This document shows positions 23,237-37,757 of a stretch of DNA of 64,000 nt, one piece after another; within the stretch, counting starts at the first letter, position 1, and each line of letters begins with the position of its first letter. Below the pieces are notes generated by a model. That model had not been told where the DNA came from. It did no database searches and saw only the letters and a list, made by a program, of their open reading frames with translations. The stretch lies in NCBI GenBank assembly GCA_001692895.1, contig KV748293.1:62001-126000 (forward strand), written 5' to 3'. The DNA comes from Cenococcum geophilum 1.58 (taxonomy: Eukaryota; Ascomycota; Dothideomycetes; Gloniales; Gloniaceae). A program made the translations under genes and the position numbers.

Positions 23237-26200
23237 ATTATTAATTCTATTTATCGCCCGATTCGGTCCCTTTTTAGGTCTATGCAGGCTTCTACCTTCT
23301 ATATATAGGAAAAACCCCCTAGGGGGGAAAACCTAGGTATATCCTTTTAGCTAGTCTTACGCGCTCCGCCTTCGCCTAGCCTGTGTACCTTTATATAATG
23401 TCTGCCTTACGTACTATGCTTCTAAGGTGTCTTGGAAGATCTAGGGGGTAGTGGGAGGGTTTGGTGATTCGCCGGTATGCCACCTTTAACTAGGTAGGGG
23501 GTGTCCAGTCTCTAAGGGACTAAAAGGGGGCGTATCCTTTAGTGTCCTCCTGCTGGATCTCATTTGCTGTCTGGAACTGCTAAAGGACTCCTTGGCTTAT
23601 AAGCCATTGTGCTGCTTTATATAGACCCCTGCTTATGGAGAGCATTTAGGTAATATCATTTGTGCCTATTCTAGCGAACAACTGGTCTCTTGCAGTGCGT
23701 TGGTTGCAGAATAGTAGTACGTGGCGTACTAACTGTGTAGGCCATCCGCACGTACAGTGTGGCGTAATATTTGGGACATGGATGCTTGCTAGCTATGCAT
23801 TTAGCCCTAAGACCTTTGTCCTTAGTAGGAAGGCGGCCGTAGATTCTGCCTTTGTTTGTCCTTCGTATAGGGGGAGAGTTAGTATCGTCCATGGGGTGAT
23901 CTATATAGCTGCCCTCTGTGTTTTTGCCGCCTTCTTCCATCATTGGTTCCACTCAATATTTGCCCATCTTGCGATGCATGTAGTGGATCTCCACTTATGC
24001 TGGTGGCCTCCTATTCTCTACTGCCGTGGTGGCGCTCCGCTGGCGTAGCGCCGGGTCTCTGCTTAGTATTATAATAGCTCTTGTATTTCCTATTCTTTCT
24101 CTGCCGTACGTAGGCGGAGGGCTTCCTAGCTTATAAGCTTAGGCGTATTACCCCTTCGGGGGGCCCTTACTCCTTATATACAATTGAGTGTTTGGCGTAT
24201 ATCCTTCTCCACTAGGTGGTCTTGTACTATAGCTGCTCTCTATATGGCAATTATGTCTATATATATATCTAGTGGAGGTACTACTGCTTTGCGTTCTAGT
24301 GTGGCACATAGTGTCCTCTTATAGGCCCCTGTAATTCTACGTAGGTATTAGTTTTATAGTTTAACTAGTGGCTCTAGGGAGCTTTTTGCTAGTGGCTTGC
24401 CTTTTAGGTCCACGCCCCAGATCTAGGCGCTGTATAGCATTGTTGGCCTTACTACAGCTATGTATAGTAGTTGTATACGTCTAAATGAGGGTCCCCAGGT
24501 TGAGGCTGCGGTACGCGATATCGCTACAAATGCTGCTGCTCCCCTATGAGTCGCCTGTATAATATGCGCATTTTAGTTTAGTCTAGCGTCCACCCATACC
24601 CCTAGGACCTTAAGGGTGGCTTCTAGTTTTGCTTCGCAGCCCTAGATGCTTACTGTTAACGCTAAGTCGTTATTCGCCCTCCTTTTCCTTATAAAATGGA
24701 TAAGCTAGTATTTATCTAGTGCAAATTTAGCGCTATACCGTTTTGCCTATACGACGCACCTATCGTGCGCCTAGTTTAGTCTAGTGCAGTTTTCTGCTGC
24801 TGTGTTTCCCTATATAATTAGGTTTATATCGTCTATAAATCCTAAGGCTACTGTTTCCTAGTTGCTCTTAAATATCTCTAGTAGCTTAGATATAAAGAAT
24901 AAGAACAGGATTGGCGATAGGGGCGACCCCTGTGGGATGCCTATAGGTATTGGTATTAATTCGCTTTTGTAGCCCTTAAATACTATCTTAGTAGTACGCC
25001 CTGTTAGAAAGGCTTATGTAAACTTAACTATCCATTCTAGTAGACCCTTCTTTCTTAGGATCCATAGGAGTCTCTCATGCGATACATTATCGAAGGCTCT
25101 ACTTAGGTCTAAGCTAAGCATAGATACTACGCATCCTGGGTGGGCTTGCCACGCCGCCTAGACGCTAGAGGTAATTAGAGAGAGGGCTAAGAGGGTTGAT
25201 CGCTTCTTTCTTACGCCCATTTATGTCCATAGTAGTAGTCCTTACTCCTCTGCGGCGTCTTATATGCGCTCTATAACTATCTTTTCTAAAAGCTTTCCTA
25301 GCGTATTTTTAAGGGCGATTGGTTAGTAGCTTTCTGGGAGAGAGTAGTCCTTTTTATTTAGCTTTCTTAAGATAACTGTAGTTGTTGCTTTACAGCAGTC
25401 TGGTAGATTGCCTTCGTATAAGCAGGTAGTTGCAGCGTTTACTAGTAGTATTGCTAAGGCTTCTAACGCAGCCTTAATTACCTCGTTTAGAATCCTGTCT
25501 AGTTCTGCCGCTTTGCCTATAGGGAGCTTCCAAATAGCTTCTTTTATGTCCTTTATTAAGACTATCTAGCTTATCTCTAGGGGTAGGGGGTAGTTTTAGT
25601 TGCTAGTGTTCTATAAGTCTGCTTAGCCTACGCCTAAAAAGAACCTCTCTGCTAATATTCTTGTTTTTTCCCCGTTATTATTTATATACTGGTTATATAC
25701 TATCCAACGTAGTGCGGGTAGGTAAAGGTCCCCTAGCATTTCCCCTGCGGCTCGCTTACTCCACTTTAACATTTGCCAGAGTCCCTAGTTATATGGCTTA
25801 GTGGGGTCTAAAGTAATTTCCTTAAGGAACCGGCGCCAGCTGTTTCTGCTCTCCTTCCATATTGTCTTCTTAAGCCTATTCTTTAGGGCTTTATAACTCT
25901 GTTAGTAGTAGACCTCGCCCGTCTCACTATACTATCGCCTCGCCCTCCTTAAGCCTATAAGTATCTGCGCTGCCTCTGGTGACCATTCGCGCCGGGCGTG
26001 TTTACTAGGCTAGGCCATTAGGCAATACTTATCTAGGTAGTTGCTTATAGTCTTCTAGATATCCTCTAGCGTTACCTAAGGTATTGTTGCTAGCCTATTA
26101 ATAATTTCCTAGGTATATTTTTCCTAATCGAGTTTCTAGATAGCGTATCTCTGGCGGGTTTGTTGCGCTAGTATGTTAACATCAAGGGTTATCTGTATAG

Positions 26201-28431
26201 GTATATAGTCTGCAGTTATTGCCTATATATTCTCTAGCCCGCAGAAAGCTAGCCGGTCTACTAGTGCTTCGTGCATAAATATAAGGTTAATTATGCTCTC
26301 TTAGGTTCCTCTTTTCTAGGTAAGTTCGCCTATTAGGGTAATTAGGGCGAGGCTTCGCGTTTCTAGTTTATTAAGTAGGTGAGTTGCCTATACTTCTACT
26401 ATAGCCTACTATCCTCCCCATGCTGTATAGTGTGTATTAAAGTCCCCTAGGACTATTATCTCGCCTTCTACTATGTTAATTATTTATTAGAGTAGCCCCT
26501 ACGTAGTTATCTGGGGCCTGTTGTCGCTTGGGTTATAGACATTAATTATACTAATTTAGCCCCTATTTGTAGCTATTTATAGTTTAGCTATATTAGGGCT
26601 AATAGTGTAATAGCTCCAGGCCTATATATTAATGCGTTGGCTAATTAGGAAGCATACGCGGGTAGACGGGTTTAGTTTATATAGGAGGTAGTATTTTTTT
26701 AGTTAGTACGTTTTACGGGTTTGTTTGTTATACGCTAGCTCCTATAGGGCTATTATTTAGTATTTTTCTAAGTCTAGGCTGTCGAATAAAGGGCGTGTTG
26801 CTCTGTAGTTTGAGTGTCTATAGTTATATTATATTGTTATTAATCCTTTTATAGTTCGTCTGGTGACTTATAGGCGTCTTCCATTCGTGTCTGGGGCGTT
26901 TTACTCAGGGCCGCTATAATTGGGATTCTTTATTAGGATAGGTCTCTGGCGGCGTTAGTGCTGCCTCGCGGGCGTCCTACGGCTCGTTTTACTACTGGTT
27001 AGGCAGAGGCTGCTCCTATTAGGGTAGGTATCCTAGTTCTCTTCCGCTGTTCGATTATCCAGCCACTATTATTTGCCCTGCTTATCTCCTTCTCCTTATA
27101 TACGTTTCCCTAGAGCGTGGCTATAATCTAGTATAGTTAGGCTTATCTTGTCCTAGTGGCTTCTAGGTATACCTAGTAGGTTCTACATTCCGCCTTCTGC
27201 CTTACTCTATATTCTTTTCCGCAATTTACGCATCTAACTCCCTTATCCTTAGGGCAGTCCCTAGTATTATGGTTATCGGCGTACTCTCCGCACCTTACTT
27301 ACTTCCCGCATGCGTTCTAGGTGTGTCCCTATTATTAGCATCTAAAGCATTATTAGACTTGGACTCTGTAGTAGTATAGCTAGGCTTTATACTAAAGGCT
27401 ATCTATAACTACTTCTTTGCGGGCTACTATTGCCTACATCTCTTGGGTTAGTAGGTTGATTATTAGGGTGCCGCGCGTTTTAACCTTTTGGAACCCTGGT
27501 GATTCTCCTGTGTACGTTATGCGTTCTTTATAGAGCCATATAACTCTAGTTATAGTAATTCCAGGGGCTAGTTTTTTAGTGGCCTCTATAATCCTCTAGA
27601 TAAGCTATGCATTTATAGCGCCTCGTCCGCTTTCTACTTATATACTAAGTGGTACTCCTATTACTTTAACTGGGTAGTCCTAGCGGAGGATCTTACACTC
27701 GGGGGTGTCTCCCTAGGTGATAGTCTAGTCCTTTGCCTGCTGGTTAGGGAGCGTAACCTCTACGTTGCTGCTGCGTAGGACCCTTACTGCCACTGCCTTT
27801 GGTATATATATTTTAATTAATATAAGAATCTGTTCTGGGTCCGCCCCTAATACCTTTAGTATTTAGACCCTAACTGTGGCTCTAACCGGTGCTATACTGG
27901 GTATACGCTAGGGAGTCGCCGGTTAGGCGCTTGCGGCGATATTAGCCCATATTAGCTTTGCTGCTTATGCTATTAGTGTTCTCTATAATTTTATAGCATC
28001 CTCGATGCGCCCGAGCCTATCCTCTACCGCATTCTGGTTCCTGTTATGCTTTGTCTAGAGCTCTCATACAATAAGGCCTGCTTATTGTGCCACACGCGCT
28101 ACCCCTACGCGTGGGCGTTCGTCCTCTCCCTTCCCTAGATCGTCCTTAATGTTCTTTAGGAGGTCCACAAGTTTCTGCCAATTCTAGTCGTTGTCCTTTA
28201 GTTATTATGGTTAAGTCGCCCCCTGTTGGGTTTGTTGTGGTGTCACGATTTTCTATGCGGCGCCCACCCTTCGAGTCTACTACGACCCTCCTATATCGCG
28301 CAGGCTTTCCAGCTGTGCTGCATACATTGGTTCTAGGGCATAAAATGCCGTAGATTTGATTGGAGGTGGTTATTTCTCTATTAGGTAATTAGTGGGCGTG
28401 TTCTGCTGCTATAGCGGCTCGTTTCTATCTG
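23237..28431 (-). mobile_element. Tad-like LINE retrotransposon (about 5.2 kb)
   Basis: It is bounded by a 15 bp target duplication, aagatatttatatat (23222-23236 and 28432-28446). The 3' end is at the left with an att-rich tail. On the minus strand, right to left, are a first ORF region with zinc-knuckle-like Cys/His positions near 27200-27400, an APE-type endonuclease region about 26.2-27.0 kb, reverse transcriptase about 24.4-25.9 kb, and a C-terminal Cys/His-rich end near 23.7-23.95 kb. All are decayed. Length is slightly short of classical Tad1 (about 7 kb). The segment 23660-24060 is much less RIP-mutated than the rest. Confidence 0.75.
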
Positions 28432-29806
28432 AAGATATTTATATATCCGCACTATTGATAATTACTAAGGTAAGTCACTATAGTAGCAATTATTTGTTAG
28501 TAAGCTAATTTAATAAAATAGGTAGCGTAAATATTCACCTTTAATTAACCTCTATACCTCTTTTTCCTTTACTAACCTTCTACCTTATAGTACCGCACCG
28601 TAAACTTTATTATTGTTGTTTTATCTACTATCCCTTAGTATTCTTCTATCTATAATACCTTTATTTACACCTGTAAATAATATTAATGCGAATAATAGTA
28701 GCTAGGTAGTTAAGGAGCTTAATATACGCGAAATAAACGAGGATGTTGTTAAGCACGCTATAGCTGCTCCTACTAAGCCTTTAGGCTTTATTCCTAAAGA
28801 GTAAGCTTTCTAATACTAAATTATACCTATAGCTAATATAATTATAGAAAATATATACCGAAGCGCTCTTTATAGGATTTAGTAGATAATAAAAATATAG
28901 ATAGAGCGAAATCCGCTAAAAATCCGCGTACCTTTTTGCTGCCTGCCTTTCCTTTACCTACATCTTTACTATAGACTACTTTGCCGTCCACTTCTTCGCT
29001 ATCTGCCTCTTTGCTACTACTACCTAATACTTTTAAAAGGAGGCTTAATAAGGCTCGGTTATCTTCTTTTTTTAAAAAGTAGGCTAAAAAGGCTGCTGAT
29101 ATAAATTTAAAGGCTAAGATAGCCATTAAATTATATATATTAGTTATACTATTTTAATATCTTATCTACTAATTTACCTCTTATAGTAACCTAAATATTT
29201 ATAAGGTTTCTTTAGATAGCAAATCTTTAAATAGCGGCAAAGATGAAGATCTTAATAACGCCGACTCTTATAATCTCCGCAGCCCTTATAATCTCCATAG
29301 CCCTCGCAATCTTTATAGCCCTTATAATCTCTATAGTACTACAAATATAAACAAGCGCCTTCCTATCTAAGTGCCGTTAGTAAATAAATGGTATACTCTA
29401 AAAGCTAGTGTTTAGGAGAATATAAAGGAAAGTCGCTAGTAGATATTAACATACGTCTAGAATATTAAGGGTCGCTTTAATAAGCTGCGTAACCCGCTAT
29501 ATACTCTATGTAAGAAGTATAGCCATAAATATCGCGTTTATAAGAAGGACTCTAGGCCTTATTTTAGGGGTATATACTTAAGATATTATATAGGTGGTAG
29601 GTTGTACGGAAAGGTATATGCTAATAGTATACTATTATTCTATTAGCTAACACGCGTATAAAAAAGTTTACTAAATCTAGAGCTGGTTACACCTTAGGGT
29701 AAAAAACGTGCGAAGTTAGCTTCTGCTAATAGTCTAGCTAAAACGCCTACTAAGAAGGTATAATATCCGCGTATTAATAATACGGATATTGCTAATATCC
29801 GCATAG

Positions 29807-30231
29807 TGTAACGGAACCTTATAGCAAGAACTACGGTAGGCTCGTTATTAGGCTAGGTGTGTAGGAAATACAAGTACAAAAGTCGACAACGTAATAACAA
29901 CTAGTGGAGTGGTTGCCTAATAGATTAACTCCAATTATATTCTAAAAATTACTACAAGGAAGGAACTATCTAGGTAGGGACTAAGGGTCCTTAAATACAC
30001 AACCGTACTCCTATAAAATCCTTCTTATACGTAATATACGTCTTATATATAAGGTACGTAAGTTCCTCTTATTCCTCTTATTTAATATATAGCATATTAT
30101 ATAACCTTAGTTACCATTCCTCGTCATATAGTTCTATTGGCTCTATCTTAGACTATGCCTAAATTAACTAACTAGCTTCTTCCGTCTCTTCTCTAAGTAG
30201 TTATAATATTGTACTTAAAGCGTCTATAACA
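29807..30231 (-). repeat. Gypsy 2 LTR (left)
   Basis: 425 bp, paired with 37333-37757; preceded by target duplication catag. Confidence 0.88.
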
Positions 30232-33200
30232 CCATCTCCCTCCTCTTTATCTTCGTCCTTAAAGATTTAAAATATCTCTAAGTCGTTTACTAAAAGTATA
30301 ATATCCGTCTAATTAATTTGGTTAATATTATTACTTATTATACCTAAAGCAATTTCTTTTTTACACGCCTAACGTCGTGCTCGCACTATTACTGTAATAC
30401 TATCTCTTAGTGAGATTATGCTATCTCCGTATTCTCGTTGTTTAAAAGAAGGGTTAGTTTATATTGCGTTAGTAAACCTATCTTTACAATAACCGTCCTC
30501 TTACTTAAAGTATACTAAAGTGAATATTCGTTTGTCCTATAACGTTCGCTTTACTTCTAATACTAAATATACGTAACCTATTACTCTTAATAGTCGTCTA
30601 GTTCCCTAATTAATTTGTCTTAGGGTTTTATATTTAATCTGCTACTATACGGCTAGATAGTAAACTGTTATAAGCCCTTACTAAGTTAGAACGTTCCTAT
30701 AACGCGGAACAGAAGGCCTTAAATACTTAAATTACGGCATCTACTCGTCTGCTTTGTCTTAAAAAGGTTTATAAAAAGGTTTGTTTTAAGGAGTAGAAAC
30801 TTATAGAATAAGGTTTATAGAAACTAGGCGATAAAAGAATAAACTTTCCTCTAATAGAGAAGGAAATAGATCTAAGTAGNTTNGNAACTGCTCTTCTTAG
30901 GTCCCCCTTAGGTAACTTATTCTTTAGCGATCCTTTTTTATTAATACTGCCTAACCTAATCTCTTTTAATACTCCTATACCTTTCCTATAGCATTCTTTA
31001 AATTCTCTAATAGCTCCTAGGTAGTTTTAGTATAGCCTATTTACTTAACCTTATACTATATTTTGTCGTTAATATCCTTATAATTAACGATCTTTAATAC
31101 TTACTATTTATCTTCTTCTTATCCTCTATATATGTCTACTTTATAAACCAGTGGCTTAACATTCCTATATACTAGCTCTAGCATTACAATATACTATATA
31201 GGGTAGATCTTTATTTTAGCTAATAGGTTTAACTTAAATATAACTAGTGAAATCCTCTACGTAATTTTAAAAGGTCTTAGTTTAACGTAGTCCAACTTCT
31301 TACTTAGTCGTTAACTCTTAAAATTTTTATATAGTAACTACACTTTATCTCCCTCCTTAAGATCTAGTCCCTTAGATCTCTTAGCATTATAGTACCTTTT
31401 TATTCTTTCTTATACTTTCTTTACTAATTCTATAAGGTCTATATAAAGATTTATTAATATCTTTATTCTTTCTTTAGCTATACTACTCGTTTTCTTTACT
31501 TGCTATAGTAACAATAATATTCTTAACTTATATCCGTAATTTGCCTTAAATAGTAATATGCCTATTCCTTCTTAAGGTATTATATTATATGCAAACTATA
31601 TAATTAGTAACAGTAATACCTAATTATTTTATATATAATTAACATAATGCCTTAGATACTGCTCTAGCGTCTAATTTAATCTTTCCGTTTAACCGTCTGT
31701 CTGCGGATAGTATACAGTAGAAGTTACTACTTAAACTCCTTACTCTGCTAAGAACACTTCCTAAAATACTATTATAAATCTTAGGTCTCTATCTAATATA
31801 ATCTTACTTAATACTCTATATCTTATAAACACTTCTTTAACATAGATTCTAACGATATCTTCCGCTAAGATTTCTTCTGTATATGTTATAAAGTATCCCT
31901 ACTTTATAAGCTTATCTATTATCACTAAGATTACGTTATAATCTTATCCAGTAATAGGATCTTTTAATTTTAGCAACTTAATAATAAAGTCCCATAATAT
32001 AACCTCTTATAGTCTTTCTAGTATTTTAATAGGTTATAGCCCTCTATATAGCTTATGCCTTATTAGTTTATTCCTTTAGTAATCTAAATATTCTTTTATA
32101 ACTTTTCTGGCTATCCTTTAGATTCCGTTAATAATGTACTCCTCCTAGAGTCTTAATACTAAGCCCATAGCTCTATTATATCCTTAAGTTAATCCCTTAT
32201 AGAAGTCTTCTATAAACTACTCTACTATACTTCTTAGGATATACTTCACTTCTTAATTTTCGTATATATCCGTCTATAGATCTTCTAGCTATACTTTTAG
32301 AATTCTTTATACCTAAAAGCTTTCCGGTATCTTATAGACTTTCTCTAGTTTATCGTCTTCTTAAGTTACTATAATTCTTAGATAATTATACCTAATCAAT
32401 CCGTCTATATCCTTTCACAATAGAGCCCCTAATGGCTTCTCCTTATTTTATAGTTTAGCTTTACGGCTTAGAGTATCTGCCNNNNTATTATCTNTACCTT
32501 TANTATNCTNAATCTTAAAATAGTATTCCGTAAGCATCTCTGCCTATCTAACCTATCTTTAGTTAAGTTCCTTTATTATTAGGAATCCTGTTAGGTTCTT
32601 ATAATCCGTTTTAACTATAAATAGTTTTTCTATACCTTATAAGAATGCTCTCTATTTCTTTAATGCTATAACTATACCTAATAACTCCTTATTATAAATG
32701 TTATAGTTTAACTCTAGTAGTATTATCTTTTAACTATAGTATGCCACTAGGTGCTATCCGTCTTAATGCCTTTATATAAAGTATGCCCCTAGTATATAGT
32801 CTAATACATTCGTCTTTACAACCGTCTCTAGTTCTAGTTAATAGATCTTAAGAACTAGCTCCTAGGTAAATAACTCTTTAACTTTCTTAAAGAGTTCTTT
32901 TTACTCCTCTCCCTATACCTATAGTTCTTCTTTCTTTATTAACCTCGTAAGTGGCTTAATATTCTTTAACCACTGCGCTATAAACCTTCTATAGTAATTA
33001 CAAAACCCTAAGAATAATCTTAACTGTNTAACGTTCTCTAGTTCCTACTAATTCACTATAGCCTTAATCTTCTTTAGATCTATACTAAGTTAGCCTAATT
33101 TAATAATAAATTTAACAAAATTAGTCTTCCTAGTAAAGAACTTATATTTCTCAATTGCTACTAGCATCTGTTCTTCTTATAGTCTCTTTAAGACCTATTT

Positions 33201-36200
33201 AACGTGTTCCTCGTATTCTTTCTTAGTTATTAAGTAGATAATAATATTATTGAGATATACTATAACAAATTCATCTAAGTATTATCCTAATATATTGTTA
33301 ATACGCTTTTAGAATATTACTAATGCGTTTATAAGCCTAAATTATATAACCAATGGCTTATATAGTCCTTTTTTTAACCTAAAGGCTGCCTTCTATTTGT
33401 CGCCTTCCTTAATTCTAATCTAATAGTACGCCTATCTCAGATCTATCTTTGTAAAGATTTACGCATTGCCTATCCTATCTTAGATTTCGCTAATTAAGGG
33501 TAAAAAATACCTATCCTTCCTAGTGATGCTATTTAACTATCTATAGTTAATACACAGCCTTAGTTTACTATTTTTCTTTAGTACGAATAGTACTAGATAA
33601 CCCGCTAATAACTGCGATGGTCTAATATATCCCTTCTATAGATTTTTCTAGATAAACTCTTTTAACGCTCTACCTTCTTCTTCGGTAAGCTTATAGATTG
33701 AAAAGAACTTTAGACTTATTTCTAGTTCTAACTCTATCTTATAGTCCTATGCTATATATTTTAACAGCTTCTTACTTTCTAATAACTATAGTTTCTTACC
33801 GTACTTGTGGTATTTCTTTAGTATATAACTTAGTCCTTTTTCTATTTCTTTATAGGTTGCTCCTACTTAGTACTATACCATCTTAGCTTATTATTACATC
33901 TTACGGCATTAAGTATTTTTAATATTAACCTAACCTATAATCCAATCAATCCTTAGATTGTATTCCTATAACTAAGGCATACTTAATACTGCCTTGTCCC
34001 GTCCTAATAGTAGGATATTAAAAGACATCTTAATTTATCTCCCTTTAATAGTTATCTAAATAGGTCCTATTTTAAGATTAATAATCCCTCCTCTATAGGT
34101 TATTAGATCTCCTAAAATTGTAACTAATAGGTAAGGTTACTCCTTTTGTCTATAAGGTAGTCCCATTCTCTTAACTACTACTAATAAGATATAGTTTCGC
34201 GTTACTCTACTATCTATTAGCGCTTTAAACTGCTAATCTTACTAATTAACTTATAAATTTAGGTGTTATCCTTAAATTCCTTTAAGGGTCTAAGGCTCTA
34301 CTACTGGCTTCCTCTAGTTCTGTAGGCCTCTACTTTTCCTAACTATTAGCTACTTAATCCTAGTGCACTTAGCTTACTCTTTAGCCAATACCTAGTTCGC
34401 TTTTTATCTTTAATATACTATAGATACATATTTTCTAGGTATTCCCACCACTATTGTCTATCTAAGCATTCTTCCGTAAGAAATCTTCCTAGTTAAAGTA
34501 CTAAACTTCCTTCCTCTTAAACCTCTACTGGATGCCATCTATATATATATTTAGTATTTTTATACTATTACTTATCTGTTATCTAATATATCCTTATAGG
34601 GTATTTCCAATTCTTTTCCTTTGGATTCTTATGTATTTTATATATATTGTCTATATACGTAATCCATAATAACGTATAGTATACTAGGTGCTTTAGGTTA
34701 ACTCTTAGCTTATTTTTATTTTTAAGTTTAAACCTTTATTGTACTAATCTAAACGTTATAACTTTATTCGTAGGTACTAAGATGCGCCTCTTATTTCTCT
34801 AGTCCTCTAAACGTTCCTCTAGATCCTTTAACGTTATAATTAAGGCTCCTTTAATATGTGTTATAGCCTTCTCTATAATCGGGTAGTCCTAAATAACTTT
34901 TTTATCCAACTATATATAGAAATCTTCCCACTTATTATTGTGCCTTTGCCTATACCACTTTTAGTACAGCTACTAGAGTGTATATAGTCTATCTATAAGG
35001 AAGTATCTTCTTATTACTATATCGTAACAGCCCTTTATATATTGTTCCTTAAACCTAGTTAGAATCCCTAGATCCTCTTTATCTTCTAATTTAGTAAGCC
35101 ACTTAGCTCTTAGTGTGCCTACTTTTGGTCTATTAGTAATTCTTTATACTAGTACTCTATCCTTTATACGTCCCAATATGCTAGATCTCTTATCTAGTTT
35201 CTATTCTTACTATATAATAATTCTTTGCCTAAACTCTTCTATAGTTTCTTTTAGTTTACGCCTTGCGCTCTAATCCTTAAAGTCGTCTTACTTTTTAATC
35301 CTAGTATTAATTTTTTAATCTTTAGTCTGAACACTTCGTTTAACTAGTAAATTCTTTAGGTCTATATATTTGTCTCCTAGTCTAATTACTATTTATGCTA
35401 TAGATTCTCTAATCTATAAAGAAGCCCCTTACCTCTTATCTATGGGTGTTCTAATTTATACTCCGAATTTTTAACCCCTTAGGTTCTTTAATCCTAAGCT
35501 CGCTTTTAACTTAAGCTTAGCTCCAGCCTTAGTCTAACTAGGCTTACTTAGTGTTCTTATCTTGTCTTAAGAGTCTTAAATCTCACTTATCTCGTCTTAA
35601 AAGTCTTATACCTATAGGAACTTCTATCCTAAGCTTATTCGTATATCTTTAAACTAAGCTACTACTCTACTCCATCGGTTATTATCTATTGTAGGTCCTT
35701 AAGCTTACCTTATCTCGTTTTAAGAATCTTAGTTATCTCTTATCTCGCTATAAGAATCTTAAGCCTTTAGCCTTTTGCCTTTATCGAGTGCTAAAATAGT
35801 TCGCTATTCTACTTCTCTTATATCTTGTAAAGCGATAGACATCGTGTCTAGTGGGGTTTTAATCCTTACTAATATTCCTTATTCTGTAATAAAATTATCC
35901 TCTACCTCTAGTATAACATCTCTAAGGTCTGCTTACTCCTAGTAAGCGGCCCTTATTACCTTATTATTACGGAATATTTCGCCTAGGTTAAATTTATTGT
36001 CCTTAATATCTAATCTATAAACTAGTTCGTTAGTTCCTTTGCATTTTATAAGTGCTAGCTCTTATAGCTAATAGCTTACGCCGTACTTAGCATCCTTATA
36101 AATTCGGCATGTATTATTATAACAAAACGCAAAACTTTTAATTAAATATTCTTTTATTCCTCGCAGTATATTATTGTCCCTTTATACGTATATATTGTCT

Positions 36201-37332
36201 ACTAGTCTTATGCTCTTTACTATATAGTAACTTTACCCACTTTTATAGTCTCTAACGTAATAACCCTGTTTTCCGCAATTTATATAAGCTCCTTCTTTAA
36301 ACTATTTCTCTTACTATAGAGTCCGCCTAAATGTCTTCTACTAATAAGATCCCTAATTCGGCCTCTACTCCTTAGACCTTTAATTACCTAATCCTTATCC
36401 TCTAGGTTTCTATAGTTTACTTCATCTCTTATAGGCTTCTTTAGTGCCACTTAGGTCCATTAGCTCTGCGCTATACCATAGTTTCTAACTTAGCTTTTGT
36501 CGTTACGTACTTTACGCCTTATATAACTATAGAACTCTATCCTAGCCTCTCTTAGCCTATTCCCTTTAGTAGATCTAATTATTAATCTTAATTACCTAAT
36601 CTATTAGTTCCCTTAGGGTATCCGCATCTTCTATTAGGATAATTACGTCCTAAACTTTAGCCTTAAGTCCCTATTTATACTATACTATAAGCGCCCTATT
36701 ATTCTACTCTACTTATATTACTAGTGTCTAGAACTATATTATATACTTAATTGCTAAAGTTCGTTGCATAAGGTTTTAAAGTTTTCTTTCCGCTATAGTT
36801 GTTCCTTTTAGGTCTCTAAATATCTACGTAAATCGTTCTGCGAATCCTTCCTAACTTAAGAATATAAATTACACGTCTTAGTTAGTGGTTGTTATTCCGT
36901 TTGCCTATATCTCTATAAGGTAAAGTTTAAACTACTTAAGTGCTTTTCCTAATAAGAATAGTCCTGCGTAGGCTATCCAATCTATAGGTATAGATAACTT
37001 TACTCCTTCTTATAAGACCTTAAAGTATATCTATATAAGGAATCCTTTAAGCTTTAACCTCTCTTCTATAAATCTCTTAATTAATAATAGCTTAATCTTT
37101 ACTGCTCCTATCCCGTTAAGTCTTTCTTCCAATACTATATTATTAGCTATTAGCTAGTTAACTATTTCCTATAGCTATCTAACCGTTATAGGTTGCTATA
37201 AGTTAGTATCTACTATACTAGTATTACCTCCTGTCCTTAAAGTAGTTGCTACCATCAATGGCGTTATAGTGGCTGCTTTTAGTAGTATATTATTTAACTT
37301 CTTATATTAATACTATAACTAGGTAGTAATTA

Positions 37333-37757
37333 TATAACGGAACCTTATAGCAAGAACTACGGTGGGCTTATTATTGGGCTAGGTATATAGGAAATGCAAG
37401 TACAAAAGTCGACAACGTAATAACAACTAGTAGAGTGGTTGCCTAATAGATTAACTCTAATTATATTCTAAGAATCACTATAAGGAAGAAACTATCTAGG
37501 TAGGGACTAAGGGTCCTTAAATACACAACCGTACTCCTATGAAATCCTTCTTATACGTAATGTACGTCTTATACGTAAGGTACGTAAGTTTCTCTCGTTC
37601 CTCTTGTTTAATATATAGCACATTATATAACCTTGGTTACTATTCCTCGTCATATAGTTCTATCGGCTCCATCCTAGACCATACCTAAATTAACTAACTA
37701 GCTTCTTCCGTCTCTTCTCCAAGTAGTTATAACATCGTACTTAAAGCGTCCGTAACA
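37333..37757 (-). repeat. Gypsy 2 LTR (right)
   Basis: 425 bp, paired with 29807-30231; followed by target duplication catag. Confidence 0.88.

Larger units (their letters stand above)
29807..37757 (-). mobile_element. Gypsy-type LTR retrotransposon 2 (fossil, structurally complete)
   Basis: 7951 bp with two 425 bp LTRs (29807-30231 and 37333-37757), flanked by a 5 bp target duplication, catag (29802-29806 and 37758-37762). Same family, orientation and internal order as Gypsy 1: integrase/chromodomain side at the left, reverse transcriptase around 32.5-34 kb, gag with zinc knuckle near 36.3 kb. RIP-mutated throughout with very many breaks. It also contains a handful of ambiguous N bases (30880-30885, 32482-32510, 33028). 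Confidence 0.88.

Noticed and set aside
23662-24048. 128-codon open frame on the plus strand
   Set aside because: It is antisense to the C-terminal end of the minus-strand LINE and open only because RIP is weak there.
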